DNA of 11,241 nucleotides from Actinomycetota bacterium (GTDB lineage Bacteria > Actinomycetota > Acidimicrobiia > Acidimicrobiales > Poriferisodaliceae): contig PCCJ01000040.1 of NCBI GenBank assembly GCA_002731665.1, positions 1 to 11,241 of the forward strand. The letters run 5' to 3'. The notes beneath the pieces were generated by a model. The model searched no databases. It worked only from the letters and a program-made list of their open reading frames with translations, and had not been told where the DNA came from. Each line of letters begins with the position of its first letter. Position 1 is the first letter of the stretch. Shown here one piece after another: positions 1-6,385 of this stretch. The position numbers and the translations under genes are program-made.

Positions 1-123
1 GTGCAAGGGGGGTTTGGTCGTAAGGGAGAACCCTCGATAATTCTAGCTGGTGGTAAAAATATTGCCGGAATCGATGATGCTTTGCAACATGCTCGCCGGG
101 CCGCAGGGCTACCGCAAGATTAG
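1..123 (+). CDS. alaS: Alanyl-tRNA synthetase, C-terminal end (partial, 5' truncated by window)
   Basis: The first 40 codons of the window are open in frame 1 and end in TAG at 121-123. The peptide contains a glycine-rich stretch (VQGGFGRKGEPSIILAGG) followed by NIAGIDDALQHARRAAG. This resembles the C-terminal DHHA1 region of AlaRS, which typically reads GGGGGGxPxxAQAGG followed by a helix with 'LDEAL..A'. AlaRS charges tRNA-Ala in the cytoplasm, and the DHHA1 part helps tRNA contact and editing. The glycine run is less pure than in most family members. The identification rests on this short motif plus context, since alaS immediately before ruvX and mltG is a common actinobacterial order. The ruvX frame begins directly after the stop, implying co-transcription. 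Confidence 0.75.
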   Translation: MQGGFGRKGEPSIILAGGKNIAGIDDALQHARRAAGLPQD

Positions 124-132
124 TTGGCAACG

Positions 133-543
133 ATGAGAGCTGTTGGTGTTGATCTAGGGTCGAAACGAATAGGTATAGCTATTTCAGATAGCGACGGAAT
201 CGTGGCCACGCCATATGAGGTGGTGAAACGATCTGGGGATCGCGAACAAGATCATCGTAGGATTCAGAGTATTATTTTAGAAGTGGAAGCAGAGATATTA
301 GTCGTCGGGTTGCCGTTATCTCTTAATGGCGAGGAAGGAAGAGCAGCCCAAGGTGCGCGACATGAGGCTGACGAAATCAAAAAAGACCTCGATATTCCGG
401 TAGTGATGCATGACGAGCGATACACGACGGTGGAGGCGGAAAGATCTCTCAAAGAGCAAGATCTGAACGCTGTCCAGCGACGGAAAATAATTGACAAAGT
501 AGCTGCTACTGTTTTGCTGCAGGCGTGGTTAGATGGGCAGTAA
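133..543 (+). CDS. ruvX: RuvX/YqgF family pre-16S rRNA nuclease / putative Holliday junction resolvase
   Basis: RuvX is a small RNase H-fold nuclease implicated in maturing the 16S rRNA 5' end and, by homology, in Holliday-junction resolution. From ATG 133 the protein is 136 aa, normal for the family. Diagnostic motifs in order are VGVDLGSKRIGIAISD (residues 4-19, catalytic Asp7), VVGLPLSLNGEEG (57-69), HDERYTT (93-99) and the C-terminal DKVAATVLLQAWLD (Asp121). All acidic positions expected of the active site are present. A TTG at 124 in the same frame, abutting the alaS stop, would add three residues. I chose ATG 133 because the family normally starts 'M-R-A-h-G-h-D' at this point; neither start has a convincing Shine-Dalgarno. 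The gene lies between alaS and mltG and is probably co-transcribed with both. Confidence 0.93.
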   Translation: MRAVGVDLGSKRIGIAISDSDGIVATPYEVVKRSGDREQDHRRIQSIILEVEAEILVVGLPLSLNGEEGRAAQGARHEADEIKKDLDIPVVMHDERYTTVEAERSLKEQDLNAVQRRKIIDKVAATVLLQAWLDGQ

Positions 544-588
544 GAGAAAGACAAAAAACATTGTTCCTTACCTCTATCACGAACCGCT

Positions 589-1740
589 ATGACGGCCTCG
601 AAAACTAGCTCGAGCGATCTGACATCAAAATCTTCCGGCAAGGAAGGAGTTGATTATGAAACTATTTTTATTAGAAAAAATCGAGGAACTCTGCTCTCAT
701 TAGTTCTTCTACTCATGGTGCTAATGGCTAGTCTTTTCTTTTTGAATAGGACCATAAATTGGGCGAAAGAGTTGATTGATCCACCAGGTGATCGGGGTGC
801 AGCAATCAATCTGACTCTCCCGCCAGGCGCAACTACGTCGGGCATCTCCGAAACATTGGCTGATCTCGAGATCATTCCCAGCGCAAGCGCCTACGAGTGG
901 TACATCCGACTAAAAGGTGGTCCTGAATTTCAAGCTGGCTCATACACATTCCACAGTAACTCTTCGATATCTCAAGCCTTGGAAGTTTTGAGTGCTGGTC
1001 CTAACACTCCGGAACAGGCGGAGCAGCTTCGACTAACAATCCCAGAAGGGTTCACAGTTTCGCGAATAATAGATTTAATAAACAACACTCCTGGTTTGGC
1101 TTTTAGCGGGTTCGATTTCGAAAACGAATTACGCGTTGGGTATAACAGCTCAGGCGTTTTATCAGACCAAGCGATGGTCGCTGAAGGAGTCATCGAGCCA
1201 TATGAGGGACTACTGTTTCCAGATACTTATTTCCTAACTGAAGAATCTTCTGCAGAAGATCTGGTTGTGCAAATGATCTCCCGTTTTGATCAAGTACTTT
1301 TGGAACTCGGCTATTCGGAAGCTACCGAGAGCGTGGGTCTAAGCGCTTACGAGGTTCTCACTATCGCAAGTTTGATTGAGCGAGAAGCTCGAATCCCAGA
1401 AGAACGCGGAAAGGTTTCGCGCGTGATCCACAACCGTGTCGCTTCAAATTGGTTTCTTGGAATTGACGCCACAATCGTATATGTGACTGGTAATAACAAT
1501 TTGTCCGCTGCTGACCTCAGAGTGGATTCTCCGTACAACTCTCGACTTGTTCGTGGTCTGCCTCCAGGGCCCATAAGCTCACCCGGAAGAGCTGCTTTAG
1601 AAGCTGCTATTGAGCCTGCTCCCGGGCCGTGGCTGTATTATGTACTTGTTTCAGAAGATGGTCGTCATTCCTTCTCAACCAATAATCAAGATTTTCAGCG
1701 AGACAAAGCAAAATGTGTAGAGAGAAACCTTTGCGGATGA
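589..1740 (+). CDS. mltG: Endolytic transglycosylase MltG (YceG-like), membrane anchored
   Basis: MltG cleaves nascent glycan strands in peptidoglycan and is thought to set glycan chain length as a terminase. The 383-aa product has a hydrophilic cytoplasmic tail (1-32), one transmembrane segment (about 33-52, LLSLVLLLMVLMASLFF), a LysM-like extracytoplasmic region (about 72-170) and the YceG catalytic domain. Visible motifs are LTIPEGFTVSRII (149-161), EGLLFPDTY (206-214), IASLIEREA (259-267, catalytic Glu264 by analogy with the Glu of the E. coli ASIVEKE motif), GIDATIVYV (291-299) and RGLPPGPISSPG (322-333). ATG 589 is the only reasonable start after the ruvX stop in the same frame, with 45 non-coding nt between; no strong Shine-Dalgarno precedes it. 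The stop overlaps the aroE ATG (ATGA at 1737-1740). Confidence 0.93.
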   Translation: MTASKTSSSDLTSKSSGKEGVDYETIFIRKNRGTLLSLVLLLMVLMASLFFLNRTINWAKELIDPPGDRGAAINLTLPPGATTSGISETLADLEIIPSASAYEWYIRLKGGPEFQAGSYTFHSNSSISQALEVLSAGPNTPEQAEQLRLTIPEGFTVSRIIDLINNTPGLAFSGFDFENELRVGYNSSGVLSDQAMVAEGVIEPYEGLLFPDTYFLTEESSAEDLVVQMISRFDQVLLELGYSEATESVGLSAYEVLTIASLIEREARIPEERGKVSRVIHNRVASNWFLGIDATIVYVTGNNNLSAADLRVDSPYNSRLVRGLPPGPISSPGRAALEAAIEPAPGPWLYYVLVSEDGRHSFSTNNQDFQRDKAKCVERNLCG

Positions 1741-2588
1741 ACGAATTTGCGTTACCCACAGCTAAAACGAAGTTACTGGCAGTGATAGGAGACCCCGTTC
1801 GTCATTCATTAAGCCCAGTGATGTTTAACTCTGCATTCCGGGCTTTGGGCATGGACTGGCTCTATGTTGCCTTGCCAGTAAAGCTAGGTTCGAGTAGAGC
1901 TGCGATCGACGGAATCCGTGCCCTCGACATTGTGGGGCTATCAGTAACGACTCCTCACAAGGAAATGGTTGCGGCGGTAGTTGACCAACTCTCTCCCGTT
2001 GCTAGGAAATTAGGAGCTGTTAACTGCGTGCGCAGGAGCGGCGAAGTGCTAATCGGAGAGAATACGGACGGCAAGGGATTCGTTGAATCGGTTCGCTCCG
2101 GGCTGGGTGTTGAACCTGAGAGAAGTAACGTGGTGGTGGTTGGCGCTGGAGGTGCTGCCCGTGCGGTGACTTTAGCGCTGGCTGAAGCTGGGGCGACCAT
2201 CGCTGTGGTTAACAGAACCAAAGACAAAGCAGAAAAAATAGTTGGCCAGATGGCCATGGAAAATGTTTCTACAACTGGATTCGAATCGATCAGCGACGCT
2301 GACCTAGTAGTACAAGCGACTTCATTGGGTATGCGTAATGACGACCCATTACCGTTCGACCCAAATCTAATCGGAAAAGGTCAAACGTTGGTTGATCTGA
2401 TATACCACCCCGAGCGCACACCAATTGCAGCAGCCGCCGCAGCGCATGGTGCTCAGATTGCCAACGGAGTTGGAATGTTGCTACATCAAGCTGGAGAACA
2501 ATTTCGTATTTGGACGGGAGAAGAGCCTCCCCTTAACGTTATGGCGGCTGCTGTCGGTCTTAAGTTCGCTCAGAATACAGGCGAGTAG
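1737..2588 (+). CDS. aroE: Shikimate dehydrogenase (NADP+)
   Basis: AroE reduces 3-dehydroshikimate to shikimate in aromatic amino acid biosynthesis. From ATG 1737 the protein is 283 aa, typical for the family. The shikimate-binding motif GDPVRHSLSP spans residues 18-27. The catalytic Lys75 lies in SVTTPHKE, and the catalytic Asp101 in ENTDGKG. The Rossmann nucleotide loop VVVVGAGGAARA spans 122-133, and the NRT motif (149-151) suggests NADP preference. GVGMLLHQAG (254-263) supplies the conserved C-terminal Gln261. The frame could be extended upstream to ATG 1713, but 1737 gives the ATGA stop/start overlap with mltG and the family-typical N terminus. The expected downstream partners aroC and aroK are absent; aroB follows after a short gap. 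Confidence 0.95.
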   Translation: MNEFALPTAKTKLLAVIGDPVRHSLSPVMFNSAFRALGMDWLYVALPVKLGSSRAAIDGIRALDIVGLSVTTPHKEMVAAVVDQLSPVARKLGAVNCVRRSGEVLIGENTDGKGFVESVRSGLGVEPERSNVVVVGAGGAARAVTLALAEAGATIAVVNRTKDKAEKIVGQMAMENVSTTGFESISDADLVVQATSLGMRNDDPLPFDPNLIGKGQTLVDLIYHPERTPIAAAAAAHGAQIANGVGMLLHQAGEQFRIWTGEEPPLNVMAAAVGLKFAQNTGE

Positions 2589-2649
2589 GTCTTTGGAATT
2601 GAAGCTTGGAAGCTGAAGCCGGGTAAGACACTAAAAATCTGTACGATGT
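2589..2649 (+). other. aroE-aroB spacer (site where aroC-aroK are often found)
   Basis: This 61-nt gap holds no gene. It contains three imperfect copies of GAAGCY (2601-2606, 2610-2615 and 2615-2620) and an AT-rich patch at 2632-2637. I see no terminator hairpin with a T-tract and no good sigma70-type promoter: TTGGAA/TTGAAG hexamers have no correctly spaced -10. An ATG at 2646 is followed by a stop after three codons. In relatives with a full aroE-aroC-aroK-aroB cluster, two genes would be here. Confidence 0.4.
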
Positions 2650-3678
2650 GTGTGTGAGCGTGACGCAGTGATAGAGGTCGAGGTCCCGTTGGGTGATCGT
2701 TCCTACTCGGTTTTAGTAGGCCCCGGAGCGGTTAATCAGCTGAGTTCGCTGATACCTGAAGATGCTGAAAGAGCATTCGTAATTACTCAGGCAGGAGTAG
2801 GTGTCACCGTTGACCCGAGGATTCCATACCAAGTAGCGCATATTCCAGATGGGGAAGAAGCCAAAATTCTTACAACAGTGGGGAATTTGTGTTCATCGTT
2901 TGCAAAGTTTGGGATAACTCGTCGAGATATTATTATTGGGGTCGGAGGCGGTGTCGTAACCGACGTCGCCGGATTCGCTGCGTCGGTGTATCACCGAGGA
3001 GTGAGAGTAATTCACGTTGCTACGACTCTTTTAGCTCAAATTGATGCCGCTATCGGTGGCAAAACGGGAGTTAACCTTCCCGAAGGAAAAAATTTAGTAG
3101 GAACGTTTTGGCAACCATCTGGAGTCATCTGCGACACTTCCGTCCTAGATAATCTCCCGGAACGTGAGATGGTGGCAGCAATGGGTGAACTAGCAAAATA
3201 CCATTTTTTGGGTGGCAGACAGCTAAATAAATTGCCTCTAGATCAACGAATTGCCGCCTGCATACAAATCAAGGCTGATGTAGTTGCCGCGGACGAGAGA
3301 GAAGGCGCCGGTCGAGCGCTACTGAACTATGGTCACACGCTTGGGCACGCTCTGGAAATTGCTGGCAGCTTCGATCTCAGACATGGCGAAGCTGTTGCAA
3401 TTGGCCTTAAGTATGCAGCGTTGCTAGCTCTCACTTTGGGTCGTATAGATGAGAATCGAGTCGCCGAACATCAGGCGGTGCTTGATGCCTATTCCTTGTC
3501 GTCAGTTCTGCCGCCGGAAGTCAATCATGAAGACCTAGTTGATTTGTGCAGCAAAGACAAAAAAGCTTTCGATGGTTTCACATTCGTTTTAGATAGCTCC
3601 GCTGGCCTAGAAGTCGTCTCTGGGATACCGCGAGAAGCGTTACTTTCTGCCCTTAAACTCATGGAAATCAGTGAATGA
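2650..3678 (+). CDS. aroB: 3-dehydroquinate synthase
   Basis: AroB converts DAHP to 3-dehydroquinate, the second step of the shikimate pathway, using NAD+ and a divalent metal. The frame encodes up to 342 aa. Visible are PDGEEAK (66-72), the NAD-binding GVGGGVVTDVAGFAASVYHR (97-116), the TTLLAQIDAAIGGKTGVN core (125-142), and the metal ligands Glu180 (MGELAKY), His229 (NYGHTLGHA, with catalytic His233) and His245 (RHGEAVAIG). The start is uncertain: GTG 2650 gives the longest form, while GTG 2668 (336 aa, MIEVEVPLGD) matches the usual family N terminus better; neither has a clear Shine-Dalgarno. The protein is short because the segment between GELAKYHFLGG and IQIKADVV is only about 17-20 residues, where most homologues carry a longer helical stretch. 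Catalytic residues are intact, so activity is expected. Confidence 0.94.
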   Translation: MCERDAVIEVEVPLGDRSYSVLVGPGAVNQLSSLIPEDAERAFVITQAGVGVTVDPRIPYQVAHIPDGEEAKILTTVGNLCSSFAKFGITRRDIIIGVGGGVVTDVAGFAASVYHRGVRVIHVATTLLAQIDAAIGGKTGVNLPEGKNLVGTFWQPSGVICDTSVLDNLPEREMVAAMGELAKYHFLGGRQLNKLPLDQRIAACIQIKADVVAADEREGAGRALLNYGHTLGHALEIAGSFDLRHGEAVAIGLKYAALLALTLGRIDENRVAEHQAVLDAYSLSSVLPPEVNHEDLVDLCSKDKKAFDGFTFVLDSSAGLEVVSGIPREALLSALKLMEISE

Positions 3679-3719
3679 CTTGACCGGGTGTCGCCTAATG
3701 GCCAAATGTCTGGCAATCT

Positions 3720-4190
3720 ATGAGTGTGTCTAATCCAGTTCTACTTCTCTTATCCGGAGTAAATTTAAACCTACTTGGAACGCGAGAGCCTGAAATTTAT
3801 GGAACATCAACTCTCGAAGACCACGTTCAGATTGCTCGTACGCAAGCCAATATGGCTGGTTATGACGTTGAGCATCTGCAAACTAACTTTGAAGGAGTTC
3901 TAGTAGAAGCCATTCAAGCTGCTCGCGGTACTGCTGCGGCGATAATTATAAACCCGGGAGCATTCACTCACTACGCTTGGTCAATTCACGATGCGTTAGC
4001 GGCCTTCGATGGTCCAGTTGTCGAGCTGCATCTATCCAACCCTAAAAAGAGGGAAGCTTGGAGACATGTCTCAGTAGTGGAACCAGTGTCGATAGCTACT
4101 GTGTCTGGCGAGGGCGGACCCGGTTACGCTCGAGCCGTTGAGATAGCAGTAGGAGCCATCGAGGGTGCCGGTGCTAAAAATAACTCCTAG
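3720..4190 (+). CDS. aroQ: 3-dehydroquinate dehydratase, type II
   Basis: AroQ dehydrates 3-dehydroquinate to 3-dehydroshikimate, linking AroB to AroE. The 156-aa length fits the small dodecameric type II enzymes. The N-terminal motif GVNLNLLGTREPEIYG (13-28) carries the loop Arg22 and the catalytic Tyr27. NPGAFTH (78-84) carries Asn78 and His84. ELHLSNPKKREAWRHVS (102-118) provides Glu102, His104 and Arg111 of the substrate pocket. Val14 replaces the proline usual in G-P-N-L-N, a mild deviation. ATG 3720 follows aroB after a 41-nt gap without a strong ribosome binding site. The 3' end overlaps the next gene by 26 nt. Confidence 0.95.
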   Translation: MSVSNPVLLLLSGVNLNLLGTREPEIYGTSTLEDHVQIARTQANMAGYDVEHLQTNFEGVLVEAIQAARGTAAAIIINPGAFTHYAWSIHDALAAFDGPVVELHLSNPKKREAWRHVSVVEPVSIATVSGEGGPGYARAVEIAVGAIEGAGAKNNS

Positions 4191-5262
4191 CAGACATCAA
4201 AGAGTCAAACGGCTTCGAACGCTGCTGAAGGATTCCAAAATTGATGGACTAATGATCAATGATATGGTCAACATCTTTTATCTGACCGGATTCACGGGAT
4301 CCTCTGCTCGACTGTTTATCAACGAACATGAAGCCAAAATCTATACGGACAAACGCTACGAGGAGCAAGTCAGCGCTGAGATCAGTAGCAAAGTTTTCGA
4401 TGTTGATATTGGAAGTGGCCCACAGCAAGAACTCGTTTTAGTTACTGATATGAAATCTTGCCGCAGCGTTGGGTTTGAGTCTGACAGCCTTAGCTGGACT
4501 GAAGCTAGAAAGTATTTAGAACTTCTTGACGACAAGAAAGTGATTCCAACTGTTGGGATAGTGGAAGGCCTAAGAACTGTAAAAGATGATGCAGAAATAG
4601 AACGGATTAAGGCTGCAGCAACGATTGCAGACGCTGCTTTAGCTGCTGTTAAACAAGAACTGGCTAATAACCCTACAGAAGTTGAGTTTGCAAGATTGCT
4701 GGATCAGACCATGTTTAACCAAGGAGCGGATGCTCTTTCTTTTGAGACAATATGCGCTAGCGGCCCAAATAGTGCGCTTCCGCACGCGAGACCTTCGGGT
4801 AGAACTATCAAAACTGGTGATTTAGTAGTTCTAGATTTTGGTGCGGTGATAGATGGTTACCATTCAGATATGAGCAGGACTTACTGCATAGGTGACCCAA
4901 GCTCAGAATCCCAGCTTCTGCTTGACGCAGTAGCTAAAGCTCAAGACGCTGGAGTTGTGGCTGTACGCCCTAGCGCAGAGTGCGCGGCAATCGATGCAGC
5001 TTGTAGAAATAAACTCGCTGACTGTGGGCTTGAAGAACTGTTTGTTCATGGCACCGGACATGGAGTGGGCCTCTTGATCCATGAGGCGCCATGGTTGAAT
5101 TCCAGAAATGAAACAAAACTTCAAGCCGGGCATGTAGTGACTGTGGAGCCAGGGGTGTACCGTCCCGGGTTTGGAGGTGTTCGTATAGAGGACACCATTT
5201 TGGTTACCCAGGAGGGTGGCCGGCTGTTAACACTTGCGCCCAAAGACCCAGTTATCGCATAA
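4165..5262 (+). CDS. pepQ: M24B family Xaa-Pro peptidase (aminopeptidase P / prolidase type)
   Basis: This is a dinuclear-metal peptidase that cleaves at Xaa-Pro bonds, likely cytoplasmic and used in peptide turnover. The 365-aa protein has an N-terminal creatinase-like domain (about 10-130, with [12 protein letters not shown]) and a C-terminal pita-bread catalytic domain. All five metal ligands are visible: Asp214 (LDFGA), Asp225 (SDMSRT), His289 (HGTGHGVG), Glu318 (VEPG) and Glu332 (RIED). Their 11- and 29-residue spacings match the aminopeptidase P pattern. GTG 4165 is supported by AGGAG at 4151-4155; an in-frame GTG at 4171 is an alternative. The reading frame begins inside aroQ, suggesting coupled translation. 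Whether it prefers dipeptides (PepQ) or longer peptides (PepP) cannot be read from the sequence. Its place before efp is usual in actinobacteria and many Firmicutes. Confidence 0.92.
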   Translation: MPVLKITPSRHQRVKRLRTLLKDSKIDGLMINDMVNIFYLTGFTGSSARLFINEHEAKIYTDKRYEEQVSAEISSKVFDVDIGSGPQQELVLVTDMKSCRSVGFESDSLSWTEARKYLELLDDKKVIPTVGIVEGLRTVKDDAEIERIKAAATIADAALAAVKQELANNPTEVEFARLLDQTMFNQGADALSFETICASGPNSALPHARPSGRTIKTGDLVVLDFGAVIDGYHSDMSRTYCIGDPSSESQLLLDAVAKAQDAGVVAVRPSAECAAIDAACRNKLADCGLEELFVHGTGHGVGLLIHEAPWLNSRNETKLQAGHVVTVEPGVYRPGFGGVRIEDTILVTQEGGRLLTLAPKDPVIA

Positions 5263-5273
5263 GCGCTAACAAT

Positions 5274-5279
5274 AAAGGA
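5274..5279 (+). promoter_or_regulatory. Ribosome binding site of efp
   Basis: AAAGGA lies 6 nt before ATG 5286. It is one of the clearer Shine-Dalgarno sequences in the window and fixes the EF-P start. Confidence 0.7.
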
Positions 5280-5285
5280 ATCCGT

Positions 5286-5852
5286 ATGTCGATATCGACT
5301 AGTGACTTCAAAAATGGAATAACCATTGACCTTAGTGAGGGTTTGTTTCAAATATCTGAGTTTCAACATGTGAAACCGGGAAAAGGCGGCGCTTTCGTTC
5401 GCACTACGCTTCGCAACGTTAGGACTGGAGCAGTTGTAGAGCGCACCTTTCGATCAGGTGAAAAAATGGAACGAGCCATCATCGATAAGCGAGAGATGCA
5501 ATTCTTATACAACGATGGCTCTGATCTGGTTTTTATGGATATAGAAACTTATGAACAACTCGAGGTGGAGAAATCATCCCTAGGTAATGCACCGGATTAT
5601 TTAGTCGAAGGAAATGGTGTCGTGCTACAGATGTATGGCACAGAAATAGTAGGCACGGACTTGCCTGCTGCTGTTGTACTTGCAGTAACTCAAACTGAGC
5701 CTGGACTTCAAGGAGATCGAGTGTCCGGTGCACGAAAATCAGCGACAATGGAAACAGGTTTAACTGTTCAGGTTCCATTATTTATCGAAATCGGAGAACG
5801 GCTTCGCATTGATACGCGTAGCGGAGAATACATAGAACGAGACAACGGGTGA
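5286..5852 (+). CDS. efp: Translation elongation factor P
   Basis: EF-P enters the ribosomal E-site region and relieves stalling at polyproline stretches. The 188-aa protein has the usual three beta-barrel layout: KOW-like domain I (1-64), OB domain II (about 65-128) and domain III ending in [22 protein letters not shown]. The functional loop reads [13 protein letters not shown] (28-40), with the tip lysine at Lys33. Many actinobacterial EF-Ps carry PGKGP here and are known to work with an unmodified lysine; this one has glycine at the last position. The start is set by AAAGGA six bases upstream. The last four bases overlap the nusB GTG (GTGA at 5849-5852). Identification is firm; whether Lys33 is modified is unknown. 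Confidence 0.97.
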   Translation: MSISTSDFKNGITIDLSEGLFQISEFQHVKPGKGGAFVRTTLRNVRTGAVVERTFRSGEKMERAIIDKREMQFLYNDGSDLVFMDIETYEQLEVEKSSLGNAPDYLVEGNGVVLQMYGTEIVGTDLPAAVVLAVTQTEPGLQGDRVSGARKSATMETGLTVQVPLFIEIGERLRIDTRSGEYIERDNG

Positions 5853-6274
5853 CAGAATTCGAAGGCGATCCGTTTGCCGGTGATCTAGCTACGCAACGCC
5901 GAGAAGCTCGGGAGCGAGTAATAGAAATGCTTTACGAGGCTGATTTCAAAGAGGGTAATATTTCAGACGTAATAGACAGTCAGATTGTCGTACCTGACGC
6001 GTTTGCGATTCGACTCGCTGTAGGCGTCTACGAAAATATTTCAAATCTCGATCAACAAATTGAAGCGCTGTTGCACGAAGGTTGGTCATTGGAGCGTTTA
6101 GGCAAACTCGACCGTTGGATTCTGAGGCTCGGAATCTATGAGATGAATAATGCCGAGGTGCCTGCAGCTGTCATCATCAACGAAGCAGTCGAACTAGCCC
6201 ATCAATATGGGGCGACTGATGAAAGCGGAAGATTCGTGAATGGATTATTGGCGGCTCAGGTAAACCAACAATAA
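5849..6274 (+). CDS. nusB: Transcription antitermination factor NusB
   Basis: NusB binds boxA RNA together with NusE (S10) in rRNA antitermination complexes. The 141-aa all-helical protein has the family's N-terminal helix (RREARERVIEMLYEADF, 17-33). The C-terminal signature is LDRWILRLGIYEM (87-99), VPAAVIINEAVELAHQYG (104-121) and ESGRFVNGLL (125-134). GTG 5849 overlaps the efp stop. No strong Shine-Dalgarno is present, so initiation probably depends on coupling to EF-P translation. It is the last gene before the pyrimidine operon leader, and a possible pyr promoter lies across its 3' end. Confidence 0.95.
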   Translation: MTEFEGDPFAGDLATQRREARERVIEMLYEADFKEGNISDVIDSQIVVPDAFAIRLAVGVYENISNLDQQIEALLHEGWSLERLGKLDRWILRLGIYEMNNAEVPAAVIINEAVELAHQYGATDESGRFVNGLLAAQVNQQ

Positions 6275-6275
6275 T
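6248..6275 (+). promoter_or_regulatory. Candidate sigma70-type promoter of the pyr operon
   Basis: TTGGCG (6248-6253, 4/6 to TTGACA) and AATAAT (6270-6275, 5/6 to TATAAT) are separated by 16 bp and would start transcription near 6282, just after the nusB stop. This would give a pyr leader of about 100 nt before the pyrR start. It is a weak visual match only; the operon might instead be read from upstream nusB transcription. Confidence 0.35.
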
Positions 6276-6297
6276 TTTATTGAATAGGTGAGATACC

Positions 6298-6327
6298 ATG
6301 AGCGGAAACTTCGGTAACTGCGACTAG
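6298..6327 (+). CDS. Possible 9-codon leader peptide upstream of pyrR
   Basis: ATG 6298 opens a nine-codon frame (MSGNFGNCD) ending in TAG at 6325-6327. Five bases upstream lies AGGTGAG (6286-6292), a strong Shine-Dalgarno match and better than those of most real genes here. The peptide resembles nothing I know, and no codon repeats suggest amino-acid sensing. It ends 13 nt before the PyrR-binding hairpin, so ribosomes on it would lie just upstream of that structure. It may be chance. Confidence 0.25.
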   Translation: MSGNFGNCD

Positions 6328-6340
6328 CATGCGATTCTGA

Positions 6341-6371
6341 CCGTGAAGTGAGTCCTGTGAGGCTCAAACGG
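6341..6371 (+). promoter_or_regulatory. PyrR-binding RNA hairpin (pyr leader)
   Basis: The RNA contains AGTCCTGTGAGGCT at 6351-6364, an exact match to the PyrR-binding consensus ARUCCNGNGAGGYU. Flanking bases fold as in known sites. The lower stem is CCGT (6341-6344) with ACGG (6368-6371), followed by an asymmetric internal bulge (GAAG against A). The upper stem is TGAG (6349-6352) with CTCA (6363-6366), then a bulged U6353, CC/GG and a UGUGA loop. PyrR bound to UMP or UTP should stabilise this hairpin. The pyrR Shine-Dalgarno begins only 3 nt after it, so bound PyrR would likely hinder initiation, as described for PyrR-dependent translational repression in Mycobacterium smegmatis. Confidence 0.9.
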
Positions 6372-6373
6372 CT

Positions 6374-6379
6374 GGAGGA
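6374..6379 (+). promoter_or_regulatory. Shine-Dalgarno of pyrR
   Basis: GGAGGA is a near-perfect Shine-Dalgarno. It is too close to ATG 6380 (no spacer) but ideally placed, with six bases between, for GTG 6386. This decides the pyrR start. It begins three bases after the end of the PyrR-binding hairpin. Confidence 0.75.
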
Positions 6380-6385
6380 ATGCGC

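Noticed and set aside
644..703. Excellent AAGGAG Shine-Dalgarno six bases before an ATG (656), opening a 15-codon frame inside mltG.
   Set aside because: It is out of frame with mltG, very short, ends at 701-703, and overlaps a clearly coding region whose frame starts at 589; most likely chance.
2646..2657. ATG 2646 as the start of aroB.
   Set aside because: It is in another frame and stops after three codons; GTG 2650 or GTG 2668 are the only in-frame choices.
3680..3709. TTGACC at 3680-3685 as a possible -35 of an aroQ promoter.
   Set aside because: No acceptable -10 hexamer lies 16-18 bp downstream (CAAATG or AAATGT at best), so it is not supported as a promoter.
3701..3714. Small inverted repeat GCCA/TGGC upstream of aroQ.
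   Set aside because: Only four base pairs with a six-base loop and no T-tract; too weak for a terminator or a convincing regulatory hairpin.
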